DNA from: Ligustrum vulgare
Lineage: Eukaryota; Streptophyta; Magnoliopsida; Lamiales; Oleaceae
Length of the DNA: 64,000 nucleotides
Direction of reading: 5' to 3'
NCBI GenBank assembly: GCA_963555705.1
Contig: OY743182.1
Location: 54,688,592 to 54,752,591 of the forward strand
The stretch's first letter is position 1, and each line of letters starts with the position of its first letter. Shown here piece after piece: positions 34,078 through 45,420 of this stretch. The translations under genes and the position numbers were made by a program. The notes below the pieces were generated by a model. The model saw nothing but the letters and a program-made list of their open reading frames with translations. It was not told where the DNA came from and made no database searches.

Positions 34078-34901
34078 CGATGTTGTTGTTGTTGTAGATA
34101 TTTTTCTCATTCTTATTAAAATAATTTCATTGCCTCAGGATTGTATTGGAGCTATTGATGGTACCCATATTCCAGCAATGGTAATTGGACGTGATGTCAG
34201 TAGTTATCGTAATCGTCATGGTACAATTTCACAGAATGTTTTAGCCGCGTGTAATTTCGATTTGAAATTCATTTATGTGCTTAGTGGGTGGGAGGGGTCT
34301 GCACACGATTCAAAAGTATTAAATGATGCTTTATCAAGAAGAAATGGACTAAAAGTTCCTCAAGGTATGTTTTGTATCTTTTCAAATTACATGTTTGGTG
34401 GTTCTACTCATAATTGTATGCTTTTCAGGTAAATATTTGTTGGTAGATTGTGGATTTCCAAATCGGCGCCAATTTTTAGCTCCATTTCGAGGCGTTCGTT
34501 ATCATCTTCAAGATTTTGCCGGTCGAGGTCGTGACCCTGAAAATGAAAAAGAGTTGTTCAATCTTCGACATGCTTCCTTGAGAAACGTAATTGAGCGAAT
34601 ATTTGGAATTTTTAAATCAAGGTTTACAATTTTTAAAACAGCTCCTCCATTTTTGTATAGAACACAAGCAGAGCTAGTGTTAGCTTGTGCGGGAGTACAT
34701 AATTTTCTACGTAATGAGTGTCGTTCTGATGAGTTTCCAGTTGAACCAGATGATGAAGTTTCAACTCCATCGATGCTGGATGATCAAGAAGATAATTTTG
34801 GACCACTTAATGAGAGTCAAGAACAACAAAGAGAGCATGCTAATTATTGGCGAGCTACAATAGCTACCAATATGTGGAATGATGTTGGGCATGTTGATTA
34901 G
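33481..34901 (+). CDS. Harbinger DDE transposase
   Basis: Three exons (33481-34032, 34139-34364, 34429-34901) with canonical introns of 106 and 64 bp (AAA|GTAAGT ... CTCAG|GAT; CAAG|GTATG ... TTTTCAG|GT) encode 416 residues. The N-terminal region has a helix-turn-helix-like block (EEMLATFLRIVGQNDRYCVI, RSFNKILKVL). The nuclease core has D191 (GAIDGTHIPA), D266 (YLLVDCGFPN) and E315 (NVIERIFGIFK), a 48-residue D-E spacing that fits the family. The enzyme cuts and pastes the element at TWA targets. A long CTT/TTG-rich run lies within intron 1. The usual HARBI1-type length and all three acidic residues are present, so it may be active. Confidence 0.92.
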
Positions 34902-35429
34902 TTAATTTTTTTCTTCGCAGATTATTTTTACAAATATTGGTACTTGGTTTATTTATTTATGTTATTGAGTTGACTAATAATATTATGTTATTCGGCATGT
35001 TGCTTTTTTTCTGTACAAAATATTTTTACAAATATTGCTACTTGGTTTATTTATTTATGTTATTGAGTTGAATAATAATAATAATATTTTATTTGACATG
35101 TTGATTAGTTAATTTTTTATTCGCAAATTATTTTTGGAAATATTGGTACTTGGTTTATTTATTTATTTATTTTTTCCAATTCGCTTGACATTTTCAAGTT
35201 TTTCAATTAAAAAATAAAAGTCCATAGAAGTCTTTAAAAGTCTATGAAAATCTTTTAAATCAATCTACAAAAGTCCATGAAAGTCTTTTAAATAAATGTC
35301 CACAAAAGTCTTTGAAAGTCTATACAAATCCATAAAAGTCAATAAAATCCAATCAAATCCATTAAAAAAAGTCCATTAAAAAAAATCTTTAAATATCTTT
35401 CAAAATCCTAATTGAATAAATCCCCCTAA

Positions 35430-35531
35430 GTAACTCAAGATTTTAATGAAGTCACTAAAATCTAAATTGAATACAACCAAAATTTTCAAACCCTTTAAAA
35501 CTCTCTCAAAATCTACATTAAATAAACCCCC
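35430..35531. mobile_element. Harbinger-like non-autonomous element, right end
   Basis: The reverse complement from 35531 reads GGGGGTTTATTTAATGTAG, a terminal repeat like that at 28501. Removing the complete Harbinger (with one TAA) and the hAT-like element (with one TATATTAA) makes 29534 contiguous with 35430. The right target copy reads AAA instead of TAA. Confidence 0.65.
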
Positions 35532-35602
35532 AAAATCTGATTTTAATCCAAAGGTTAATATCCTACAATGCTGAATTAAGGTTCACCGGAAAATCAAGAA
35601 TC

Positions 35603-36271
35603 ATGGACTCTAAACCACCACAACCACCGTCTAACACCATCCTCGGCCGCCTGATAGACCTAGACACCGCCATTTCACTACACCTCTATACCCTCTTTCA
35701 CCCCATCTTACCCTTTTCGGTCCTCAAATTCCTCGAGTTCTCTGGCGATGGCCGTCTATTTTTCCCCATCATTCTCTCACTCCTCTTCACCACCACCTCC
35801 ATCAGTGCCCTCACAACTACCGCAACACTCACCTCCACCTCTCTCCTCATACTGAACCTTTTACTCGGATCCCTTTTGGACCTTCTCTTGATTGGCCTTC
35901 TCAAACACCTGATCCAACGCCCTCGCCCAGTTTACAACAAGAACATGTTCCTCTCTTTCGCTGTTGACCACTGGTCTTTCCCCAGTGGGCACTCCTCTAG
36001 GGTTTCCTTCATTGCCACCCTTATTAACTTCTATTCAGCTTCAATGGAACAAATTTTGGTGACCCGATTTAACTTTGATGCTAATAGTATGCTTGTTGAG
36101 TATTTTGTTGCGATTGTAGGGGTATGGGCTGCAATTACCTCAGCTTCGAGGGTACTTCTTGGCCGGCATTTCATGCTTGATGTTGTGACCGGAGCGTGTT
36201 TAGGTGTTCTTGAAGGGATCATCGTGATCAGATTTTTTAATTACGAGTACTTGAAGTCCTTCCTTGGATGA
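35603..36271 (+). CDS. Lipid phosphate phosphatase beta-type (PAP2 superfamily)
   Basis: Single-exon gene of 222 residues. It has the three PAP2 phosphatase motifs: K101-x6-R108-P109 (KHLIQRPRP), P127-S-G-H130 (FPSGHSSR) and S182-R183-x5-H189-x3-D193 (SRVLLGRHFMLD). H130 and H189 are the expected catalytic pair. Hydrophobic segments around 52-68, 80-100, 134-146, 165-181 and 194-211 predict an integral membrane enzyme, probably endoplasmic reticulum. Size and motifs resemble plant LPP-beta and animal PLPP6 proteins, which dephosphorylate lipid phosphates and isoprenoid diphosphates such as presqualene diphosphate; the substrate here is inferred. ATG 35603 is the first in frame. No TATA box is obvious in the 71 bp to the nearest transposon. 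It appears intact. Confidence 0.92.
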   Translation: MDSKPPQPPSNTILGRLIDLDTAISLHLYTLFHPILPFSVLKFLEFSGDGRLFFPIILSLLFTTTSISALTTTATLTSTSLLILNLLLGSLLDLLLIGLLKHLIQRPRPVYNKNMFLSFAVDHWSFPSGHSSRVSFIATLINFYSASMEQILVTRFNFDANSMLVEYFVAIVGVWAAITSASRVLLGRHFMLDVVTGACLGVLEGIIVIRFFNYEYLKSFLG

Positions 36272-38119
36272 CACTGCTCAACTGTAAGCTTTTCAGATTC
36301 AGTTGTATTTTCCGTCATTCTTGTTCAAATGTAATCTAGTTTTTTGTTAGGATACAAATTGATGGAGAAGATTTATTTGGACTACTTTTGCACTATGTTT
36401 AAATGTTCATTATTACAAAAGTCTATGGATTCCCCAATGTGTGGTTGACAACGTGTAGTATATTTGCAAGCAACTCCATGAAAGTGTATAATGCATTAAT
36501 GTTTATAAGTTTTCTAATTGTTTGGAGTGGTGTATGGATAATTGTGCAACCAAAATATGCAAACTGCTCTGGGAGAAGTTTTATCACTGTTTATCCCTAT
36601 TAGCTATATTTGTTCATATGTGCATCTGCTTGCATGTTTATCAGGAATCTGGGTGGCCGAGGTCAAAATCCCAGCTTTTTAGCGAGCCATTAAAATTATT
36701 TTTTTGAGGGTACTACCTACAAAATTTGAGGTAGGGAAGTAAACATGACATGGGCACAATGTACACACTGATCTATCCCTTTAGTACCCTGGTTACCGCG
36801 AGATATATAAATGGCAATTTTTGGTTTAACAAAGTCTTTCCTTTATGACGGTTTAACATAAGACTTTGAAAATTTTGCAGTCTGCAGGGAGATGCAAACA
36901 ATGTTAGTAGAAGAACTATCAACAATGACATATAATATTAATATTATTTAGCTTGATAGAGCACGATTCAAGATGTGTGGAAGAGTGCCATAACCATGTC
37001 CCTAACATGAATATAACTAGCTAAAAGTTTTCCACCACACCTTGTATTGTTGTTTAATTCTATTCTGGCTTTAGCAATACCATTCAATAAGAAGTGAATT
37101 ATAGTTTTGAATGACTAACTAAACGTTGATGCAAAAAGTCTAAGAAACCAAGCAGAATATAGGTACGATATGACACAGACACACCAATATGGTGTTTTTC
37201 AAAAACATAATGTATGAGAAGTCGGGGACACATTAGGAAAATAATATAACATATTTTTAATTATAAAGAAATAGGACGTTGTATACTTGTGGCATCAAGT
37301 GCATATAACACATAAAACGCAAATATGACATCAAGTTCATGCATATTTTCTCATAACATCAAAATTAAATTCGACATTCATCTTCACTTGCCTCTCCAAC
37401 ATTTTCATCTCTGTTATGAGTAAATGTTGCCTCTCTCAGTTCGGATATGTCTAGAGACTTCAATCACACCAACATTTCAAATCAAATAAATTAAATGCAT
37501 GAAATGTGTTCTTTATTTGACTACGGGCAAACATAGTAATATAAATAGTTGTCTTTCCTTAAATAGGATTTGTATCTTTTATAAATGTACTTGGGGTGTA
37601 TTGAATAATTCATTCCGCAAATTAATCAATTCTCAACTTGGTATCCAAATTCCTCATATTAGTCCCTCGGGAATATTGTGAATTTAACATTGAAAAGAGA
37701 CGAAGATTGCTATCAACGGAGTCTAATCATCTTTATGTTTTGGAGCTTTCATATAAGAAAGCATAAAAAAGAATAAGTGGTCTAGACGAAGAAAATGGTT
37801 GCACTTTTAATATCAAGGCCATTTTTTGTAACATAGGAATGCAAGTGCCATGGATAACCATCTTAGTCTTTGGGTCCATGTGGTAACCATCATGTATAGG
37901 CTCATATTCATATTTACCAAAATCTTAGGCCAAAACATGCTGACTTTAACGTACTAATTACTATTCAATGCATTCATCTAAAAGTATCATCAGTGATATT
38001 TTTTATTGCTCATGAAACTAAAATCTTTAGGTGAGGAACTTGAGTGGTTCTTCAAAAGCTATTCCTGATTATAATATCTAAAATGAAGAGAAAAAAATAG
38101 CTGACAAACTAACAATAGG

Positions 38120-38155
<36 letters not shown>

Positions 38156-39826
38156 AAAATATGAATAAAGATATCATTTAAAAATGATAGATTTATAAAT
38201 GAGCACATAATGAAGTGTACTATTTTTCTTGTTTGTTGTTCTTGTTCCATTAATGAACAAGCATCCGGTGATTGACAATTAAAATAATAAATTTTCTTGA
38301 TGCCTTTATTCATTCCTATAGGTTACCTTTTTTTACTTTCTCTATCATGGTATCTGACATCTCAACCAAAATGAAGACAAAGTTTGTAATAAACAATCAC
38401 CCCGTTGAGAAAATGACGTGTTAAGGTATTTTTGAAACATAAAGTGCTTGATGATCCTTAGTGGAATTCCAAAGGTTATACTTTACTGCTCTTATTTATT
38501 AATTTCTCAGACTTTGTGATGTTATGATATGCTTAAACTTTGTCTTACATTTTATTTTATGACATATGGGTTACCATGATAGAGAGATTGGGAAGCGGAT
38601 GACTTCTATTTTGTCCATATGATCATTTCCAAATGGACCACAAGACACTTGTGCACTTATATTTTAAAACATTGGCCTTGAAGTTATTGGTGCAACCATC
38701 TTCACTATCGTGTTGGGACCGAAAATGGAGCATTTATTCATATTTGCCTTAACTTAAAAGGAAAAAACTAGCTCTAAAATGTTCTCTTCATAGTAATCTT
38801 CATATCTTGTAAAGAAAAATCTAGTATATTTAAAAAGAGAGACTAATGTGAAAATATTTGTGGTGATGCATTTGAAGATATTGGTGTGCTTGAAATTACT
38901 AATTGTTCTCTATGAATCAAATTGAGGCAATATAGTTTACAAATGACGAAGATTTGGGAAATACAACTGAATATAAAAGAGAATTTTTATTTGAATTTTG
39001 TTTTATTGAACATCATGTTATGAGAAGTTATTTACAGACTTAATGTCGAGATTTTTTATATTTTTTATATCCACTTTGATACAACAGTATACTATATTCT
39101 ATTTTTCGTTGAATAAAAAAATTATTTTAATTAACAAGTCATGTCCTAGTTTTCCGAAAAATCATGTGTTAGTGTCTTTATTGTGTTCACATTGGAGCTT
39201 CTTAGCCAAGAGTTGTCAAGGTATGTTTAGTTCAGAGCATTGTTTTGGAAAGCACCCATGGTTTACTTTTTTAGGCATGCATCATTTTAGGGCTTTCTTA
39301 ATGTCTCAAAACTTACATTTTTGGTGCCACTTGTTGAGACTTACCCCTCAACATATTCAGGCACACACCTCAAGGCATACACTTTATGCTATTTAATAAC
39401 TATACTATTGACTTCATCATTTTTGGCTGGTCTTATGTAGCTTAGAATGTTTTAAGGTTTCTGGACTATTTTAAATGCAACTCCACTCTAAGAACTAGAA
39501 GGAAAGAATGAGAATATAATCGAGTGCAAGTGAAGCCAGCATGTCTAGCATCCTGCAACTGAAATGTGATAAACTCCTCTCCCAGTTGAAGTTTAAACAG
39601 TGAACACACGGTGAGAGGAGTCTTGACAGTTCTTCACTCTCTTTTCTTTCTTTATAGTCTTCTCCTTGTTGTCTATGTGTTTTTGTTTTCTTTTCTCTTA
39701 AAGATGTTAAAGCAACTAAAATTCTTGAATAGTGCTCAGTTTTTTTCATTTGAAATGTAGTCACAGACTGATGTAGATTCAAAATGAAACTTTCAGAATG
39801 CTGATCCAATGATTAGTTCGGATTCC
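36272..39826. other. Intergenic, no gene recognised
   Basis: 3' flank of the phosphatase gene followed by AT-rich DNA. A poly-A tract occupies about 38120-38153. The open frames here (for example 39043-39396) match no family I know and have no supporting structure. Confidence 0.5.
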
Positions 39827-39834
39827 TTTCAGAG

Positions 39835-40865
39835 TAGTGATGGCAATAGGGCGGATTTCACCCCGATCCACCCTGCCCCCGCCAATTTATAGAGAAGAGA
39901 CGATCCGATCCGCCCCATGATCCGGTACTATCGGGGCGGATCGGATCGGATCGGGGTGGATCTCGGGGCGGGGTAGATCTCATTACAGATCCACCTTCTG
40001 ATCTGTCTTCATCATTTTTTTCTTTGGGTAAATTAACACACTGATCGTAAATAAAATCGAAAAAAAAAAACGAGGCACATTACATTGATTACCAGAAATT
40101 GGGCTTAAAAATGGATTCGTTAGAAGAATAGGTAAGATGCATTTCATTGTTAAAAAAAAAAAAAGAAAACAGAAAAAATGAAGGATACCCATTCCAAAAA
40201 ATTGAACAACTGCACAGCATAAGAATAAAAAATGAAAGAAATCAACAAACACTATTACACTAAAAACGAGGAAGAATCGGATGCTCGATCTAAATAATCA
40301 ACAAACACTACAGTAGTACGAATTGATGCTTGATCTGAAAATAAAGAAAAAAAATAAAATAGAGGTGCTACGATGCGGCTGGCGATGGGAACATAAATGT
40401 GAGAGACGGAAGGCAGTGGGTTGTGCGGAAGGGAGGAGGCCGGTTGGTTGTTGCTGTGAAAGGCTGAGGCGGCAGCAATCGAAATGGAGAGAAGGAGACT
40501 TAGGAGTGGCTGTCGGTTGAGACTTGAGAGGAGGAGTTGGATGGATGAATATGATTTTAGGTTTAGGTTATGTTTGGGAAATGGGAAGGGAGTTGCTGTG
40601 TAAATTTGTAATTTTTGTAAAGCGATTGTAATTAGAATCCAACCAATGATGATCACCTACTAGTCCATTGCAACGAATGTGACAATTTTAGCTTTCTTTC
40701 TTTTCTTTTGTTTTTTTTTTTTTTTTAAAGTTTGGATCACGGATCAAATCACTCCAGATCCAAATTCGCTTTGAAAATTTTCAGATCGGGGTGAATCACA
40801 TAATTTCGATCCGTCGATCAACGGCTCGGATCGCCGGGGAGAATCGGATTTTTTTGTCATCTCTA
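39835..40865. mobile_element. hAT-like non-autonomous element
   Basis: 1031 bp with ends TAGTGATGGCAATAGG and (reverse complement) TAGAGATGACAAAAAAATCC, flanked by the perfect 8-bp duplication TTTCAGAG (39827-39834 and 40866-40873). The outer 100 bp at each side are rich in GGATCGGATCGG and CGGGGCGG words, unlike the AT-rich centre. No transposase is present. A 133-codon reverse frame at 40656-40255 is unlikely to be a gene. Confidence 0.88.
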
Positions 40866-40873
40866 TTTCAGAG

Positions 40874-42818
40874 TCACTATCTGGCTCCTTTTTTCCATCT
40901 CATATTGCAATTTTACAAGCAACTTAATGAGATGTTATTTATCTTAAAAGATTTGGGTTCGAGGTTGTTTTGTACTTGGTCTTTTGTTGATATTCATGGG
41001 GTGTAACTTAATCGAATTAATTTGAACACTAATGACTGCATTCCAGTATTTTTTTCCCCACCCAAATACCTTCTTTTTTTCATGCATAATGGAGCTTGGT
41101 CATAACTTCGGAGTGCATTTACACACGTGAAATATGAACTTGGGTGCAGAGTCCAAGGGAAAGTCCAAAAAGGACGACAATATATGTATCTCATTGCAGT
41201 TTTATGAGAATAATCAGGAGAGAACTTTGGTTTGCTTTGCCTCCCTTATTGTGGATTTAAATTTCTTTAGACCTTAACTCTATTGTATGGATACTTCAAT
41301 TAGGGTGACGTGTTCGTGTCCGACACATGTTGGATATAGACACTCTGCAGAGACTTTACCATGTTCATTTTTATTCCATATTTTTAACTCAAAGTTATTA
41401 TTAAATAATAAATATGTATCCATATTTAAAAGATTTCAACAATAAAAACTAATAATAAGTATAAAACAAATTTATACCATATAAATGAAGAATTTTAAAG
41501 AATTTAATCAATGTATCGGCAACGAATCGTGACAGTATTTTTTAAAAAATCGCATCTCTTCATGTCCGACGTGTCATATTGGACACACGTGCTCATTCTA
41601 GTGCATCTTAGCTCTCACTTGTTTAGAAGAAAATTTGATCTAAGGAACTCTGTTTAGCTACTCTCTCTCTCCCCCAAACTTCTTTCAAGTTTTACTGCAT
41701 TGTTGAAATGAGACAATTGGTTTTAAATTGAACTTTGAATGTTTTGTTTGGTGAATCACCCAAAATGTATTCTCAACTGAAGGCAGGTATCAGTTTCAAG
41801 ATCTGAGTCGTATTTATGATCCATCCTTATTGGAATAGGTGTCTTGTTGTTGACGTGTGCTTTCAGAATGCAACAATTACCCTTGGCGATCCTTTATCTC
41901 ATCTTGAGTCCGTGGTTGATGAACGTGATGTTTAACATAAATTCTCTCTGCCCCCTTTCCGGAGGTTTTTTTTTTTTTTTATAACATAAATTCTAGTAGC
42001 AGAAAGTAATTATATTAAGTTGAGATTTTGGTTAATGGGAATCTGAAGAATAAACAAAGAAAAAATGAAGTGTAAAAGATTGACAGGAATTACACAGCTA
42101 GCGTACTTGGAACTAAAGTGAAATATTATACGTTTCATCCAATGTATTAGCTTGGGTATTGCATCTCATTTGGGCCATAATACTTGCTTACCAATAAATC
42201 TTAAACTTAGGATCTGGAAACCAAGGCCCAAGCATTATCTTTCTCACGAATCAGTGGAGGATGTCATTTCATTGTGCTACAAAAAAGTGAATGTTCGCTG
42301 CGAATACGTGTTAATGATTGTCCTTTTCATGGCCACAAAATCATTATTTGACGTCTCCGACTTGTTTTTCTCTATTTATGCTAATGCTTGTCATCATTCC
42401 TTGACCATACCTTCGAAATATTACTTAGATGCTTTTCCGATGTGACTTTCTTATCATGTTACCCATGTCTATTACCTTTATAATTACTCCTTTTTCACTT
42501 TAGTAACCTCTCTAATCGTTACTGTAATCTATTGTATCTACCTCTCATAACAACATATTGAAATGACAGGTGTGGTGGGTTGAGCTGGGGTGTCCCTTCA
42601 TGCCTTGAAATGACCTAAAAGAATCTCAACTCTTTCCCTAAATTGTTGGATTGAAAACTCTCTCTGTCTAATTATAAGTAAAAAGTTGCATCTACATGCT
42701 TTAAATTTTGTGGGTTTTTTTACTATTCAAGTTTCTATAGGTGGTCCTGGGCCTAACACAGTTAATGATAGCTTTATTATTTGACAAGGCACTGTAGGAG
42801 TCATTCATGAGGACATTA
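40874..42818. other. Intergenic with a weak inverted/direct repeat pair
   Basis: About 41304-41345 and 41560-41602 share TGTCCGAC / TTGGA / GACAC words found at the ends of a common plant repeat; this is possibly a short degraded element. Otherwise nothing is recognised. The string near 41870-41932 (after TTTCAG) reads NATITLGDPLSHLESVVDE and stop, an exon-like scrap I cannot assign. Confidence 0.35.
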
Positions 42819-43038
42819 CCCCCCCTGTTTGATGCTCATCTTAAAGAGACATCAAGTTTTTGAATATATATATATATATATTTATTTTTTTTTTTTTTTG
42901 GGAGAATGTGTGGTTAGTAAAAAAGGAAAATCTTTGGATTTATGTACCGAATACTTTATTTATCGTTTGAATGTGTGGTTAAAAATAAAAAAATAAAAAA
43001 TAACGTGTGTTTGAAAAAAGAGAATCAAACAGAGGCTT
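42819..43038. mobile_element. Short inverted-repeat element (MITE)
   Basis: Left end CCCCCCCTGTTTGATGCTC and right end (reverse complement) AAGCCTCTGTTTGATTCT form a clear inverted repeat around CTGTTTGAT. The inside has a TA/T-rich run and the family words GTGTGGTTA. About 220 bp. Confidence 0.6.
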
Positions 43039-43489
43039 GAGATGTGTATATTGTCTGTATTTCATTAAGCTAATAGTAGTCGGTGGAGGTCCTTGTGCTG
43101 GTCCCCAGACTCCAATTATAGCTAGCTGTGCATAATCATAATGTGATACATCTCTTTTTTGCCTTGATAATTGATCTTGCTTTACTTATGGAACTGTTGG
43201 CATTTGGCTTTGATCGAAATTGTTTGACATGCAGAAGTGGATACGATACGTGGAGAATATTCTTTAAGCATATTTTTTTGGCCCAATTACTGGGTATAAG
43301 CCAGTATTAGAAAGGTAAATAGTAATCGTTTGAATGATATCAGGAGATTGAGATACATACACTGCATTTGGCGTATGATAAAGAGGAGTGTGGTGAGGCG
43401 CATGATAGTGTAGTGTGGCAACCATTATTTCTTTGATCTTTTAGCTGAAGGTCAGGTCAAGCCTCTCTCCCAAGTATATCTTTTGACTA

Positions 43490-43522
43490 TTGTATTCTAT
43501 TCTATTCTATTCTATTCTATTG
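43490..43522. repeat. (TTCTA)n microsatellite
   Basis: Six TTCTA units with no interruption. Confidence 0.9.
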
Positions 43523-43803
43523 TGTTTTTATTTAATTTGAAAAAAGGTAAAATAGAAATCTTTTAGTTGTTGAATTTGTCTACATTTTAAGTGGATGATT
43601 GAATTTCTTCTTTGTATATACTTTTACATAAAAAATGCCCTAATTGTGATAAATTGAGTTCACTAATCCTAACTTTATAGTGATGAACTTGTTAATATAT
43701 ATTTTGAGTTGCTTAATGGTCTTGAAGTACTTCATTATATTTATTTAAACATCCATCAACTGGTTCGACTACTAACCATCGGTGAATTCATGGCTTGTGA
43801 TTT

Positions 43804-43969
43804 AGAGCCTATTTGGTTCGATGCATTTTTTTTTTTTTTTTTTTTTTCAAAATTCTGAGTTTTGAGCAGAATGTGTAGTTGAAAAGTAGTGGATCCCATA
43901 AAAATGAATTTTGTAGTTGAAAATGAATGCGAAAAAACTTTAAAAAATCACTCATGACCAAACGGGCTC
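43804..43969. mobile_element. Short inverted-repeat element (MITE)
   Basis: Left AGAGCCTATTTGGTTCGATG and right (reverse complement) AGAGCCCGTTTGGTCATG are matching termini. The 166-bp element includes a 24-bp T-run and the words TGTAGTTGAAAA. The TIR resembles a common Tourist/Harbinger-like MITE type (GAGCCYRTTTGGTT). The flanks TTT/TGG or TTA/TTG give no exact duplication. Confidence 0.7.
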
Positions 43970-44851
43970 TTGGTTTAGACAATGTCTGGATTGGGAGTAA
44001 TTCAAAACATGTACTGCATGGTATGAACGGAAGTGGGAGCACGCCTACAAATATCTTTAAAAGAATCTAATTTTCTTCTCGTCACGGGGTTGGTCAAACA
44101 TTTTTAAGGTTTGATTACGATGTAACTTCGATGGGATAATGTTGAACTCAGTGTCCTGCTGAGGACAACTCATCATTTGTACAAATGTTCACGCAAATTG
44201 TGGCTCACATTGGAGACTTTGCATTAATGTTGAAAGCAAAATACCACAGGAAGTAACTTTACCAGTTCTTGGCAGTCAATGACTGCAATACAAATGACAA
44301 CCTGAATTACTCCCAAGAAATTTTACCTTATAACATGTCACCGAAAGGGATGTGTTAGAGTCACTATTATAAAAAAAATGCTTTTAAGCATACACATAGG
44401 CGCGTTCATGCACGTAACTCACCTTTAATATTTCGCATAAGGGCGTTTCGCATGCTTCACATGTGCTTCTCTTGTGCATTGTTGAACTTTTTCATGCTTA
44501 AGCGCGATCCTCAATCCCGTCTTTTTGTCATGCTTTACTTTTTTAGAATATTGGCCAGAGTTGAAGAGTTGAAGAAAATAATGAAGATAAGAACCCTCCA
44601 AGGGGGCCATTTTGACAAGTGTCGGATTACTCGGTGTTTATTTTCGATAATAATCTTGTCTATCCAGTGGGTTTGATTTGTAGCATGGGATAGACTTCAA
44701 CAATCGGTAAGTGAGGATGTTGGTATTGTATTGTCATAAATCATAAATAAATGTAAACCTTTTCTCGTTCAAAGTTTGTCCCAATTTGGTTTAACTAAAA
44801 AAAAAACTAATCAAATTAATTTTAATCACATATTTTATGATACCATTTTTT

Positions 44852-45030
44852 ATTAAGAGCCCGTACGAAAAAAATTTACCTCAACTTTTTAAATTTAATC
44901 TTAACCATTCATTCTTAATCAAATCCACAATTTTTTACTTTTCAAACTTTTTTAAATCACACATCTATCAAAAGATAAAAAAAAATTATAAAAATCAAAA
45001 TTTTTTACATTACCAAACATGCTTCTCAAT
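44852..45030. mobile_element. Short inverted-repeat element (MITE), degraded
   Basis: Left TTAAGAGCCCGTACG, right (reverse complement) TTGAGAAGCATGTTTGGTAA. The interior has family words such as AATCAAATCCACAATTTTTT. The ends match only partly. Confidence 0.45.
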
Positions 45031-45254
45031 CATATAATTCATATCAAAATTTACTAAAATTCTAATTTTTAGATCAACCAACAGGAAGGTTAATGGATTA
45101 AGCTGCGTTTTCAGTGAAGACGAACCATTGATATATAATTTAAATTAAATTGTTGTATACTATAGTCTTTAAAGAATTAAATTCACCATATGCGTTTTAT
45201 CTACTTAAAGCACCACAATTAATACAACAGCTTGGATTATGTTATTTTCATTTC

Positions 45255-45420
45255 ATGAGCCTGTTAGGTAATGTAATTTTTTTTGGGTTTTTTTTTTTTT
45301 GGATGAATGTGTAATTTAAAAATATTTGAAATGTCAAAAATTGTGGACTTGACTAAGAATAGATTATTAAGATTAAGTTTGAAAAGTTGTGAAAATTTTC
45401 ATTTTACTAAACATCATGTA
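45255..45420. mobile_element. Short inverted-repeat element (MITE)
   Basis: Left ATGAGCCTGTTAGGTAATG and right (reverse complement) ACATGATGTTTAGTAAAATG. The interior has TGTGTAATTTAAAAAT and TTGTGGACTTGACTAAG, the reverse complement of words in the neighbouring copies. Confidence 0.55.

Larger units (their letters stand above)
30463..35426 (+). mobile_element. Complete PIF/Harbinger DNA transposon
   Basis: 4964 bp. Left end GGGGGGTTTATTTAATTAGG and right end (reverse complement) GGGGGATTTATTCAATTAGG form terminal inverted repeats with two mismatches in 20. The element is flanked by TAA (30460-30462 and 35427-35429), the usual 3-bp Harbinger target. It contains the two plus-strand genes of plant Harbingers, a Myb/SANT-like protein and a DDE transposase, both open and spliceable. 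A transcribed leader may start near 30780, where a 33-bp unit with GAGCCTCCTCCTCCAGCC is tandemly repeated (about 30869-30935). Confidence 0.93.

Noticed and set aside
40255..40656. 133-codon minus-strand frame
   Set aside because: Lies inside a hAT-like element with exact target duplications; hydrophobic low-complexity, no family match.
40650..40685. Another Helitron 3' end (CTAG with CATT/AATG arms)
   Set aside because: The stem is only 4 bp and it sits inside a well-defined hAT element; kept only as a mention.
42152..42445. 97-codon plus frame
   Set aside because: No recognised family, no codon-bias or splice support, in intergenic AT-rich DNA.
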